Of a stretch of 64,000 bases of DNA, positions 1 to 11,628 are shown one piece after another; positions within the stretch are counted from its first letter, which is position 1; each line of letters opens with the position of its first letter. The position numbers and the translations under genes were made by a program. The stretch comes from Manihot esculenta (taxonomy: Eukaryota; Streptophyta; Magnoliopsida; Malpighiales; Euphorbiaceae). The DNA is taken from positions 2,606,389 to 2,670,388 of the forward strand of contig NC_035174.2 in assembly GCF_001659605.2 (NCBI RefSeq), in the 5' to 3' direction. The notes under the pieces were generated by a model. That model did no database searches, was not told the DNA's origin, and worked only from the letters and a program-made list of their open reading frames with translations.

Positions 1-1667
1 CAAGTTGGAGGTGATTGATCAACTGGCATTTTACCGTTGCAGTCTGTCCTTTGGTCGTTGCAAAGATGGCTTGTAAATGCGTTATGTGATGTATGGCCGT
101 ATCTTCAGAACTGTTATGTAAAACACCGTCGTTTAACCATCCACATGCTTCCAGTTATATGGTCCGTAACTTTCTGCTAGTCCCTTGGAACATGAAGCAC
201 AGTACAATTGCTACTGTATTTTATCCTGGTTAACGCTGGCTGAAGTCAACAGCATTAAGGCTGCATCAGTATGATATTATTTTAAATAAATATATCAACA
301 TAAATTATTAAAGAGATACTTAATATGTTTAATTATAAATTTCTATGAGAGATTAGTTTTTATGAATTAGAGAATTTGCGGTAAAATTCATCTCACGCAC
401 GCTATGACGGGCAACAACATTTTCACGTCGTTGCTAGAAGCGTGCGATTATTTAAAACTACAACAATCAAGAGATGACGATTAACGAGTGACCCCTGCAT
501 TTCCTTTTATTTTTTTCAAGAAAAAAAAAAAAAGAAAGAAAAAGAATACAAGTAATCTCACGAGAAGCAATCAAATGAGTACTTTGGTTTTGATTTGAAT
601 TCATATGTTTTTTAATTCTGATAAAAAAAAAACTTCAAGAGAATCTGTCTTTACAAAAATTTGGCAAAGATAGCCTCCCAAATAATACAATTATTATGAC
701 AAATATGCGACAATTCAAGCAGACAAATGGTATAAGATCCCCCCATTCTGAAAGGGAAAATGTCTATGTTATTTTATGGATAAGGGTACCATCAGTTTAT
801 CTAGCTTGTTGGATCTGTTGCAGTTTTGTGTACATTAAATTTGAACCCAACTGGCGGGGGCCTTCCCATCTGAAAGGTATTTTCGCATACTATAATGATT
901 TATCAACTCTGTGTCCCACCAAACTACATCTTTGAAGAATTGTTCCCTCCTGTAGTTATTTAGTATTTGGATTATGGCTCATAAGTGTTATAGATGTCTA
1001 CGGAATAAATATGTGGACAGCGCTTCAGCTGACTCAGCTCCACGTCTTCCATCTTCCATGGCATTTGGCAATCATTATTTCTGTGAATTAGTGGAAAGAT
1101 AAAATTGAGTTCCCTTTTCATTAGTTATTAATTAATGCTAAATCTCTCTAATCACTCCATTATTTGTTTGCTTTATTCACTCTTTTCGTACACGTCCATA
1201 ATTCTCAATAGGTTGAACTTACAAACACAGCATAAATGCAGTGTTCAAGACACTTGGCTGTTGGGCATGCACCACTCTCTTTTGCATTATTTTATTATAA
1301 TTAATTCAGCACCTTATAATTAAATGTTATAATCAATAGGTTAGGTTGCACATTTTTTTCCTTCCTTATAATTATTTTTATACGCCAATACATATGTCGT
1401 TCATTTTACAAGTCTCTCTATAATTCCTTGGATTATTAAATTAATAAATATTTTACTCATATTTTTTTCTTAAAACCCCCCAACCTCAGTGTTCCCTTTC
1501 GATTCGTCCTTGTACATGAAGAAAATGGTGACGCCTTCCTCAATCTCTCCTCCTCTTGTTTCTCTTAGGCTTTATCACCTCCTCCTCTATCTTTGAGCAC
1601 TTTCTTCACTCTGGATCTTTTCTTCTTTCATAAATTTTCTTTTATTCATCTTCTTCTTCATTTCTTT
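1..1667. other. Intergenic, upstream of the F-box/PP2 gene
   Basis: No gene can be supported here. Bases 2-76 hold a short open stretch on + ending in a stop (KLEVIDQLAFYRC...), which could be the tail or 3' UTR of a gene beginning left of the window, but there is no family signature. The rest is AT-rich with poly(A) and poly(T) runs near 520-545 and 620-635. Bases about 1540-1667 are CT-rich (repeated ctcctcct and cttcttc), typical of a plant 5' leader, and probably include the transcription start of the downstream gene. I saw no clear TATA box. Confidence 0.5.
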
Positions 1668-2271
1668 ATGGGGGCTGGTTTCTCTGCTTTTGCTTATTCA
1701 TCCAGTAATGGAGGTCCTTCTCTGTTAAGACCCACTCTTGATGATGTGCCTGAGAGCTGTGTCTCTTCCATTCTTATGTACTTGGATCCACCGGAAATAT
1801 GTAAACTCGCCGGGTTGAGCCGGACCTTCCATGGCGCTTCTTTAGCTGATTTTGTGTGGGAGACGAAGTTGCCATCAAACTATAAAACTCTTGTTAAGAA
1901 ATTTTTACAAGAAAGTCCAGAGAATTTGAGCAAGAAGCAGATCTATGCGAGATTATGTGAAACTAATTGCTTCGATGGTGGCACCAAGGTATTTCTACTC
2001 CCTCTTTCTCATCCATTTGTCGAATTTCTATTGACATTATATATGCCTAAATCTTAGGTTAAAGCTGAGCTTATTAAATTATAAATAGTGATATATATGC
2101 TTCTTTTTTTTTTTTGTGAATTTGTGCAGCAACTTTGGTTGTATAAGAGCAGTGGCAAGATTTGTCTGTCGCTTTCATACAAGGCATTGAAGATTACTGG
2201 GATAGATGATCGGAGATATTGGAATCATATTTCATCCGAGGAGTCCAGGTAAATATATACACATATAGGTT

Positions 2272-2306
<35 letters not shown>

Positions 2307-3545
2307 GATAAAAGTTCAGAGAGAATGGCTTGTGTTTCTTTGCTTGTTATTTGGATAAATTTTGGATATACAGCTAAAGAAAGTGACACCCCAATTACAA
2401 GAATTGATGTTTTATTGCCTCTTCTTTAATTTGCTTGGGGTTTAGATGGCATTGATGGAACCCTTTTCTGAAAATAACCTAATTTGGATATCTTTCAAAA
2501 GTTTTCATTTGTGTACTTCTCTTTAATTAAGTAATTCTCAAAATGTTAATTTCTTGTCCATGTTATAATCACAGAAGTAATTTCTCATCAGAAAACGACC
2601 ATTTTTAAATCTACAATTGCGTTGTGTAGTAAAAGAAAGAGAGAAACTAGTATTTCTCAAACACAGTAATAATGGTGGTAAATTGAAGACTTCTGTTAAA
2701 AATAATACCGTCATTAACTTATTAACGTGCCCTTATTTAATACGTATTGAAAAGATTAAATTCACTAGTTTCAGACTAATTTTGATGACCTTATCAAAAT
2801 ATTAGTTTCACAAGATACCCAAGTTGTCATCTGTCCTAAGAAAAAGGGAAAGGGATTAGATTTGAGAAGAGGATGTTTTCTCAAGTTACTAAATTTCTTG
2901 CCTTCTCACCAAAGCATTAATTCTTTTTAACTTTTTTTCCTTGGTGATGCCTTGTCGTAAGATTAAGATTAGTATACAATTAAAAGTCTGTTGCTTGTAA
3001 ATTGGATTAATTGATTTGGTAATGTATGATAACAGAAGTGCACTATTTCTTTGACTTGTAGGTTCCATATGATTGCATATCTTCAACAAATTTGGTGGTT
3101 TGAAGTAATAGGAGAAATAGAGTTTGAATTTCCTCCGGACACATATAGCCTCTTTTTCAGGCTTCAATTAGGCAAAGCATCAAAAAGATTTGGACGAAGA
3201 GTGTGTAACATGGATCAAGTTCATGGATGGAATAACAAACCAGTCCAGTTTCAGCTATCAACATCCAACGGTCAGCGTGCTTCATCAGAATGTTACCTGC
3301 ATGAACAAGGAAACTGGTTTTACTATAAAGTAGGTGAGTTCACAGTCGAAAAACTTCACACACAAATTAAGATAAAATTTTCCATGACACAGATCGATTG
3401 TACGCATACTAAAGGTGGTGTATGCCTGGATTCTGTGTTAATATGCCCTAGTGAGTTAAGACACAAATTAAACCAATCTCAAGCTGTCAAGACGAACGCC
3501 TTGAGGTCTGGGGATAGCAGGATACATCTGGGTCTGGGTTTGTGA
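1668..3545 (+). CDS. F-box protein with PP2 (phloem protein 2) lectin-like domain, PP2-A11 to A15 group
   Basis: Three exons: 1668-1988, 2130-2248 and 3062-3545, all with GT-AG borders and matching phase, giving 307 residues. The start is the ATG at 1668 (MGAGFSAF); the open frame continues upstream without an ATG. An F-box lies at about residues 24-65 ([20 protein letters not shown], ending FVWETKLP). The PP2/Nictaba-like domain follows from about 108: [61 protein letters not shown] and [14 protein letters not shown], all hallmarks of the Arabidopsis PP2-A11 to A15 proteins, which are about 290-300 residues long. In this family the F-box binds SKP1 in an SCF ubiquitin ligase and the PP2 domain is thought to recognise glycan-bearing targets; no substrate can be inferred here. 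The last 35 or so residues are Ser/Asn-rich and not family-typical. The 3' UTR probably ends near 3760. Confidence 0.93.
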
Positions 3546-5294
3546 TTGTAATTTTTGTGTTTGATGAAGATTGTTCAAGGCTTCAAGCTTCATGGATAGC
3601 CATGTGGGAAGCTTATTTTTTTGTTGTTGTTTCACTACATGAAGCAGAGACAATTTTAAGTTTTTTTTTCCTCTTTAAAGAGGTGATAATGCAATGCAGA
3701 GCAGCTTTTTTGTATATATAAATTTCCAATTAAAAAAAAAAAAAAATTCCAATTCCAAATAATTTGAATGCAGGGCAAGGGTCTGTTGTGTTCTCTAAGA
3801 TTTGACCATAGTGATACGGCCAGTTGATTAGTGGGGTCCCATCAATGTTGGCCTTCTTATCTATAAAAGGCAGGACCCACCATTTTTAATCCCTGTCCTG
3901 ATTCCTTGCATCTTTCTCTTTCCCTCAATCCACCAATTTTTTCTATTTTTTCTTAATTTGTGTGTATATATTTTCCTTGTTAACAAGGACTTTTCACCAA
4001 ATTGAACCTAGCGAAATCTCAAATAACTAAAATATTTGAGAGTTACAAGGGTGTCCGAATTAGACGGAGTCATCGTAATTTTCCACTTTACACTGCAGTC
4101 GGAGAATAATGTCACGGTTAATTCTGCCTTCCACCAAAATTCAATGGACGATAAGTTTACTCGGATAGTCTGGTTGTAGTTGTAGCTATCTTTTCTGAAG
4201 GGCTTCATCCTTGTGTTTGTTGGTCCTTATCGATTCGTCAAGCAACTGGTTCGTGAAGCTTCAGCTGGACCATTTGGCTGTTTCTATTTAGTCTTTCCTT
4301 CTTAAGATGATTTTCTGACTTGTTGATTGTTATGCAAATACTGGTCAAGAATGTGTCATGAGAAAACCAATCCTGACATGGTGATACTCTATTGTTGGCT
4401 ACTGCCACTGGTGTCCCTTCAATGATATAGTCAGTTGCTACTCCTAATGAAGAGCTTATACTTGGGCTTTTTATGTGAAATGTTTCACGATTTGATGAAA
4501 TTAATGGAAAAAGAGAGTCGCTTTATCAGGAGCCACCGGGCCCGTAGTAGTTCTCCACAACGCGCAACCAGTACCATCTTCAATAACTGATGAACATAAA
4601 TTCCCCCTAATGTTTAAATGTGCAGTCGCTTAGTTGGAAGCATCAAGGCGTAAAAGATGCAAAAGATCAAATTTTAGTTAAACACCAGCAATGCTGAGTT
4701 TTCAAAATTGCGAATGATAAAAGATTTTCAGTAGCTAACAAAACCAATGAATAGCACTTACAAAACCAATGAATAGCACTTATATGATATTATTAGAGAA
4801 CATGAATCGCCGATACGAATGCGTGAAATTATTTCCCAAAAAAATACATCAATTTTGAATTGATCCTCTTTGCAAAGGATTACATAGAGATTAGAAGTAA
4901 AACAAAAATCTTCTCAACCATTGATGCCTCTATCAAACATTTGAAATCATAGACGAAAATGATAACATTGGAGTCCGTGATGAAATCCCACATTGCAGAA
5001 CTCATTAAAATCGCTGTTCCAGTTTTCGTCCAATAGATTACACTTGCAAGACTTAAAAGAAAGCCCTCAAAAGAGAGAAAGAGAGAAGAAAGGAGGGAGA
5101 GAAAAAAAAAAAAAAAAGCAACAAAAAGCAGAAAGAAGCTAATTACCTACAGAAATACAACTGCCTGATGTCACAACAAATTTCGATAATTAGAAAAGCA
5201 AGGAGAGGTGGGGCAAAGCAGCTATTTAACATTCTGTACAAACGTATTTGGCCAACTTTTGCTCAATGACAGCAAATGACTGGACCATTGTTAG
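3546..5294. other. 3' flank of F-box gene, possible TATA-driven non-coding unit, and 3' flank of SLK
   Basis: Bases 3546 to about 3760 look like the F-box gene 3' UTR. A good TATA box (tataaaag, 3862-3869) sits in relatively GC-rich sequence and is followed by a CT-rich leader-like stretch (3890-3960), but no long reading frame follows up to about 4650. Bases 4739-4783 contain a short tandem copy of a roughly 21-bp unit (aaaaccaatgaatagcactt). Bases about 4800-5294 are probably the SLK 3' UTR on the minus strand, with a purine-rich run at 5065-5120. Confidence 0.5.
3862..3869 (+). promoter_or_regulatory. TATA box of a possible transcript without a coding region
   Basis: The sequence tataaaag is followed within about 30-100 bases by a pyrimidine-rich leader-like stretch. 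It lies 317 bp past the F-box stop. The reading frames downstream are short and not recognisable. Confidence 0.35.
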
Positions 5295-8200
5295 TCATGC
5301 CTTCCAACCATAACCAATGTTATCGTCAATGTCACTGTTAAAAAAACCATTTTCATTGAACTCATTGGCAATATCTGGAACAATGTCATCCTGAATATGG
5401 AGATTCTGAGGCAAGTCTGGCACTTTCTGATTAAAACCACTATTGCCACCCGCTGCAGAAGAATAACTGTTTGAAGCTGCTTTAAAACTGTTGCTCCTAC
5501 TTGGTGCAGGTTCAGCAACACTTCCTGACACAGTGACACCAGCAGGAGGTGGTGCAGAAGAGTTGCTTCCTAATCCCAACCCATTCCCTGCCATACTCCC
5601 ATTCCCATTCTGTCCAGCAAAAGGATGTTGTTGAACTCCTCCCCCACCATTATTAATCTCCTGCAGCAGTTGTTGTATCATCTGCTGTTGCAACGCCTGG
5701 TTGCCTTGAGAGGGCGCAGGATGGTTTTGTTGGAGCAAGCTATTAATGCTTAATGTTCGCACTTGTTGCTGTTGGGGTGGTATTTGTGCACTTGATATGC
5801 CGCTTGCAGGTAAGCTTTGCATGGATCCTGGTACAAAAGCAGCAGGTCCTTGGAAATTCGATGATGGGCTTTGATGAGAATTATTGAAAGACGATGTGGA
5901 CTCTTGTTGAAGTGAGTTAGAGTTGGAATTCATAGAGTTTTGCCTCATGAGCAGATTCTGGTAGTTGCTCAGTGCCAAAGCTGCCTGTGCCGAACCGCTT
6001 AAAGCTCCTCGACTAACCATGTGGCTATTGTTGCTCATGTGGTTGTTTATGCTAGGATGTAATGCCATCAGCTTGTTAAGTGTGTTCCTGTCAGTTGGCA
6101 GGCCCTGAACATTCACCAGCTGTTCCATTTCTTGCATCTTTTGCATCTGAAGTTTGGCTGCACCATTATGACGAGGATAACTTTTCAAGCCCTCTGTAAG
6201 GATTGAATCAGATCCATTAATGTACTGCACGGTTAAAAGAAGTCTCTCTAGTTGCATCAACAACTGGCCACATAAATAACAAAGCAGGAGTTGCTGAAGC
6301 TCAAACAGATCAACCAACTCTTATGCAGACAAGAAAGGATGCATGATGGGTAGAGTTAAGAAAAAAAAAAGAAAAAAGAAAAAGACAGCTGGTTTCTACA
6401 GTAAGAATCAAACTGACCAGAGAGAGAAGATTTACCAAAAAACCAAAAATTAAAAATGAAATTATTTGTCAGAATGAAGCAGCAGAGCTTTCAAAATTGC
6501 ATTACAAATGCTTCATACTATACCAACGTCTAGCTGCTAAGGAAGACGCACAATGAAGTAAAATTATACCAGTCATAGAAAAGTTGCCCAAATCATCCTC
6601 ATAGCACAACTAGGATAACGCTCAAGGAAAGCAATTTTTAGTGTTAAAGAACTTAAAATCATTCTCCAAACAGCTAAAAGGCACTATATGAATAGAACAA
6701 TTTTGATCTCCCAGCTCGGTTAGCACACTTGAAACTATGCTTGTGGAAGAAATTATTGGATGCTCCAGGTGCAATAAAAAAAATAATGAGCCTTGCACTC
6801 ACATACACGGTGGGCTTTCCAAAAATCATGAAGGGTGGATTCCACATCTATACGAGTGAAGGTGTAATGAGCTGCAAGTATCTAATAATATCCCTCTTTC
6901 AAGTTTATAATTGCACTAAGAACAGTTCAATTGCAAAAGTTTCTCCAGAAATGAACACAGAGCCCATAATATATTAGCCTATAAAGGATTTACCTATAGG
7001 CCCAACTTTGTGCTCCCGGCAGAAATCAATCAAGTCCTTCATGCTGTTGACAACCTCAGAGATCTATCACAAATAGGATTGAGAACTTACAAGAAGAATC
7101 GAAGCATATAAAACAATCTTATTTCACTACTGAAACCTAGATCCAGAAACCAGTCATATTATACCTGCAAACACCTGACATATCTTTTGGAAAAACCCAA
7201 ATCATTAACCGATTGTAAGTCCAAAGTCTTTGCAAGCTGACGGCCAGCAGTAAGGACCCTTAAAAACAAGCAACAATGAATCAGTATTAACTATTAATCC
7301 CACTTGCACTGACATGAGAATCCACTCTTGCACAAAACAAAATAAATCATCATATGCCCTTATCACTGAAATTTAACTCAAAAAAAGCAGAGGCAACATT
7401 TAAGACAATCATTCAAAGTGCCTATTATATGGTACCACATTTTGCCCATAAAACTACCATTTAAAGAATAATAGCACTTCAGCCAAAAAGAATTGAACAA
7501 GCAACATCCAACCAGATAAGGAAAGATTCAAGTTATTAATCAATTTGCTCACATAGTGCTGTTTGTTTGCAAGTCCTGCTGAGAAACCCCTTCAGATCCA
7601 CTTTCAGCAATTGTGCTCTGGCATTTCTGTGCAACCTGAACCAATTGATTCACCTGAAAAAGCAATGGGGAATTTTATTTGGGTATATTAATAACAAAAG
7701 GCTTCGGTATTGTGCTTAAAACTTAATAATGCAGAAGGTTTAAAATAAAAGGTTGCTCCATTTAAGACAAGTAAAATAGCAAGGACTGGAATTGCACTAT
7801 TTCCCCCCTCTTTTTACTAGCCAACATAATAGCAAGTTGCTCCATTTATTAGCCAAAATACAAAACTACTGACACATTATTTGACACCCCTTTTTGCTTC
7901 TCCTATCTACTGCAGAAAACTTCATTTGCTGAAATGAAATAAATGCATTCCTGTTTTTCTGAAAAGATATCAATCAAGCATTTTACCAAAAAATACACCT
8001 GCAAGTTAAACTTAAAATTGGTAAATACTGCCATGGATGTGCAGATTCCTTAAAAGTTTTACTGAGGTACACACCAAAACTTTGAAGAATTTAAAATTTT
8101 GACCTTAAAAAGGTTATCTAAGAGAATTAATGACATAATAATTTTCTTTCTTCAGAAACGTAAAAACAGCTCCATTTAAAGATTTTGCTCAAAAAGAGAA

Positions 8201-10496
8201 TAAGTATACCAGGCTTTAAACGATGCATTATTTCACAACTAAACACATTTTTTGGGCAACAATGTCAAAGCAAAAGACTAAAGTTTTCAATAGTACCTGA
8301 GGTGCAACCACCCTTCGTGGGAGAAGTTCTTCATGTCGTCGAGCACAAAACTCCCAAGACAAAATCTGAAATGTATAGGCATTTCATATGTCATCAGGAC
8401 TTCTCGACAAATTTAGAATCAATACATGCACATAAGACATTTCTATTACCTTCAAGTCATGGGTGAATATGATGCGAAGCTGACCCTCACGAACAACACG
8501 AAGTTGCTCATATACACTCTCTTGAACTGCTTTTCCATACTCTAGCATCATTATTCCAGAAGGGAATCTAACTTCACGTGGCAAGTCCAAAAACAGAAGC
8601 TCATCGATAACACCACTGCCAAATTTGATTTCATCTAGTCTAGGAAGTACTTCAAAAGTAGCCTCTGTAAAAATTAGCCGCAAAAATTGAATGTAATTAA
8701 TTCCCTAAAAAGGTGAAGATACTGAGTTACAAAAATTGAAGTGTCTAAATTCTCTCCCTCACTCCCTTTTTTCCTTTTTCTATAAAAGCACAAACAATTA
8801 GATTCTGCTGCATATCTAGAAACTAAGTCCATCTCAATTTTCAGATCAGTTTGTCCTTCAACCAAAAAGCAAAGAATTTCAAGAATTTCAAGAATTTCAG
8901 CTTAATGGTAATTGTCTTTAAGTACAAAATCCAATACAAAGAAGCATCAAATCCCCTTACCAAATCCTCTTCCAGACTTAGAACCACAAATATCACATTG
9001 CCATGCCTCCTGAAATCAAACGGGAAACAAAAGGTTGTTTCATACAAATGCAGTGCTAAATACATGGTTTTGGAAGAATAAACAATACTAAACAAAAACA
9101 TAATGGACAGAATAAGTTGAAAAAACAATTAGATTTTCCATGGATATTTTTCATGGACATAATAAGTAGAAAAATCAACTTGCATAATTGATAAGAAAAA
9201 TGGATGACACAGAAGTACTTAGATCAGTATGTCAACATTATCATATAAAGCAAAATAGGAAAAAGAAACTTGCCATAGCTGCTTGAGGGAAAACACCAAG
9301 TGCGTGATGCCCAACATTATCATACAATGACAAGCACCATCTTTTCTTTGCACGAGGTGAATAATACTCTGCCACAAATTTCCTCCAATAGGCAATAGAA
9401 TTCTCCTATCAGAATAATGAAAGCAACAATATGATTAAATGCATGTTTTCCCTTCAGAACTTAATTGAAATTAAAGTTGCAATTCTGGCTTGTCTGTAGA
9501 AGAATGCAAGCACGTAAACATAGGAAAAATAAAAGAAATTTGCAATTTATAGAAATATGAACTTACTGCTGGCCGCTGTCGTTGATGATACAGATATTGC
9601 ATCAACCGACGTGCACATATACCTCCATCATGAGGACGCTTCATGGAAGATACTGGCTGCATGGTCTGTTCTTGCATTTGCTGCCTCAACTGCATCTGCT
9701 GCTGCTGCTGCTGCTGCTGCAATTGGGCTCTCTGTAAAGGTGGCATAGATTGGAAAAGTTGCTGCTGTTGCCTCAGTCTCTGCTGATGAAGCAATGTTTG
9801 TAGCTGTGGAGTTCGGCCCTGCAACTGCATGGAGTCCTGTCTCTGAAGCAGTTGTTGGAAAACTTGCTGCTGCAGGATCTCTTCCTGTTTGATATCCAAT
9901 CTTGGCTTCTTTTGAACTTGGGTTAGATTATTAGAGTCCTGGAGGAAGCCACCAGGAGCCCGCGGCCCCATGGGAAGTGAAGGTTGTACCGCTTGTGAAG
10001 AAGGCAGAGATGTCGCACTCGATGCCCCCTGTTGCTGCTGCTGATTCTGCTGAACTTGCTGTGAGCTTTGATCTTGATGATTGCCCTGCTGCACTACAGA
10101 GGACCCATCAACAACAGACGAGCCTGAAATGCTTACATTATTGGATGAAAAAGACATGGGAGATGCTGGCAAGCGCATATATGACTCTGTATTGATGCTA
10201 GCACTTCTCTGCAGATGGGGACCTCCCGAAAGTGCTGAATTTGCATCTGTCACCAAAGAACTTGCCCCAACACTTGGTCCAGAGGTTGCCACACTGTTCA
10301 AAACCGCATTATTCACGTCCCCAGAAACCGGACCTAGATTGGGTCGCACAGTTCCAGGAATTGAATTCGATGAGTTACCAAATGATGAGGTCAAATGTGA
10401 GCTAACTACAGCCTGGGACTGCCCATCCCCGTGGAAGAAAATTCCAGAACTTAAGGAAGATTGGGCTAAACCTCCAGCCACACGAGAAGGTGCCAT
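5295..10496 (-). CDS. SLK2: SEUSS-like transcriptional co-regulator (SLK), LIM-binding/LDB-type adaptor
   Basis: Nine coding exons read down the minus strand: 10496-9567, 9405-9274, 9009-8961, 8664-8450, 8365-8297, 7653-7553, 7258-7165, 7063-6994 and 6193-5295. Phases join perfectly to 852 residues. Residues 1-120 match SLK2-type N-termini (MAPSRVAGGL, GASSLVTDANSALSGG, RSASINTESYMRLPASPMSF). A basic KKPRLDIKQ patch lies near 196, with Gln-rich runs at 140-155 and 205-280. The conserved LDB-like core is about 290-550 (YWRKFVAEYYSPRAKKRWC, WQCDICGSKSGRGFEATFEV, LSWEFCARRHEELLPRR, DLGFSKRYVRCLQISEVVNS). The tail is Gln/Ser/Asn/Gly-rich and ends GYGWKA, as in SLKs. Family role: nuclear adaptors that pair with LEUNIG/LUH to repress target genes in floral and embryo development. 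The ATG at 10496 is chosen because MAPSRVAGG starts known homologues; the frame stays open upstream. The 9274/9273 junction needs a GC donor. SLK1 or SLK3 is possible instead of SLK2. Confidence 0.93.
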
Positions 10497-10548
10497 GGCA
10501 GGCACAGCCCCCTGGTGGCCAGAGTCTAAGTAGCTCTCCAGAGCCAGG

Positions 10549-11600
10549 CCTGACCAGTACTTTCAATAGGAAAAATGTTCAATCCGCTTAATGTCTAACT
10601 GAAACCCATGCAAAAAATAAATAAATAAATGAAAGAAAAAACTTCAAAAGGGTATATAAGTACAGATTCCCCCAAACAGAATCAGAACTCCCGCTTCACC
10701 ATCCAAAGAGAAAACTAAATTGGATTTGTTGTACAAATAGTGTCACTGATCAAGGAGACTCTTGCTTGGACCAAATGGAGTGCAATATTTTGTGATCTGT
10801 TTGAGCTTTCAACAATTTGTTGTAGGTATCTAAGCAATGTTCAATTAAAAAAAAAACAGCAAATAACAATATTAGCTGTAGAAATACACACTAACATGGA
10901 AAAATAACGAACTGAAGTTTTTTAAAGATAGCTCCCCTCGTTAATAAATAAGTAACTAGAAAGCTTTTCAGAAACACCAAATCTTTCAATATATGACCAC
11001 TGAAGTAAGAGAAGAGCATTATTACCAATTATACCCCCCAAAACCCTAATTTTTAGTCAACTTCCCTTGATAACGAGACGAACTTATAAAACGAGCCCGA
11101 AAATTATGTAGATTACAAGGACTAATGCCGACGATATAACACAAGTCGTGCTATTAACTTCTAATCAAGCTTAATCTCAGGTTAATCACGCATTGAAAAT
11201 CACAGTGTGACAGAACTCAAATCCAAATCGATATTGCCGAATTCCCAAATTACAAAGCCAGAAAAATTTACTGTTCAACCTTAATTGAACACTTGAATAA
11301 ACTGAAGACTGAAAGATCAACAGGCAAGCAACGCAAGGAAATCTCGTAAAAGGATGTCATTAACTTAAAACACTGATCGATCACAATTTAAAGCTTAAAC
11401 CCGGAAAAGAACACAAATTAAAGAAAGAAAAACTTAAAGAAAAAGAAGTTCAAATCTCTTCCTTCTTTTTTTGTTAAGAGAGAATTATAATGAAGAGAAA
11501 CTACTAACCTCGAGACAGCGAGCTGGATAAAGCAAAAACGTTTTTTTGTTCCTATCTCAATCGGGAAACTGAAATCAGAGGATGGAGGGGGAGAGAGAGG
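10549..11600 (-). other. SLK 5' UTR exon (about 11509-11600) and leader intron
   Basis: A leader exon upstream of the SLK coding region is supported by a TATA box at 11621-11628 and a GA-rich stretch (CT-rich in transcript sense) at 11580-11610. A splice donor gttagt begins at 11508, and an acceptor (ctggtcag) ends at 10550, leaving 53 leader bases before the ATG. The intron would be about 959 bp; a 5' UTR intron is common in plant regulatory genes. The exact transcription start is not visible. Confidence 0.6.
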
Positions 11601-11620
11601 TAGAGGGTTCGAGGAGGCTG

Positions 11621-11628
11621 CTTATATA
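11621..11628 (-). promoter_or_regulatory. TATA box of SLK gene
   Basis: Read on the minus strand the sequence is tatataag, about 110 bp upstream of the proposed leader-exon donor, followed by the CT-rich initiator region usual for plant genes. Confidence 0.6.

Noticed and set aside
1593..1667. N-terminal extension of the F-box protein (STFFTLDLFFFHKFSF...)
   Set aside because: No ATG supports it, it is the CT-rich leader translated, and related proteins start MGA.
5295..6317. A 340-codon frame as an independent minus-strand gene
   Set aside because: It is the last SLK exon (6193-5295) read back into the preceding intron; a splice acceptor and phase join it to exon 8.
9557..10533. Plus-strand frames opposite the Gln-rich SLK exon
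   Set aside because: Antisense shadows of CAG/CAA-rich coding sequence; they show only Ala/Ser-rich translation and no family motif.
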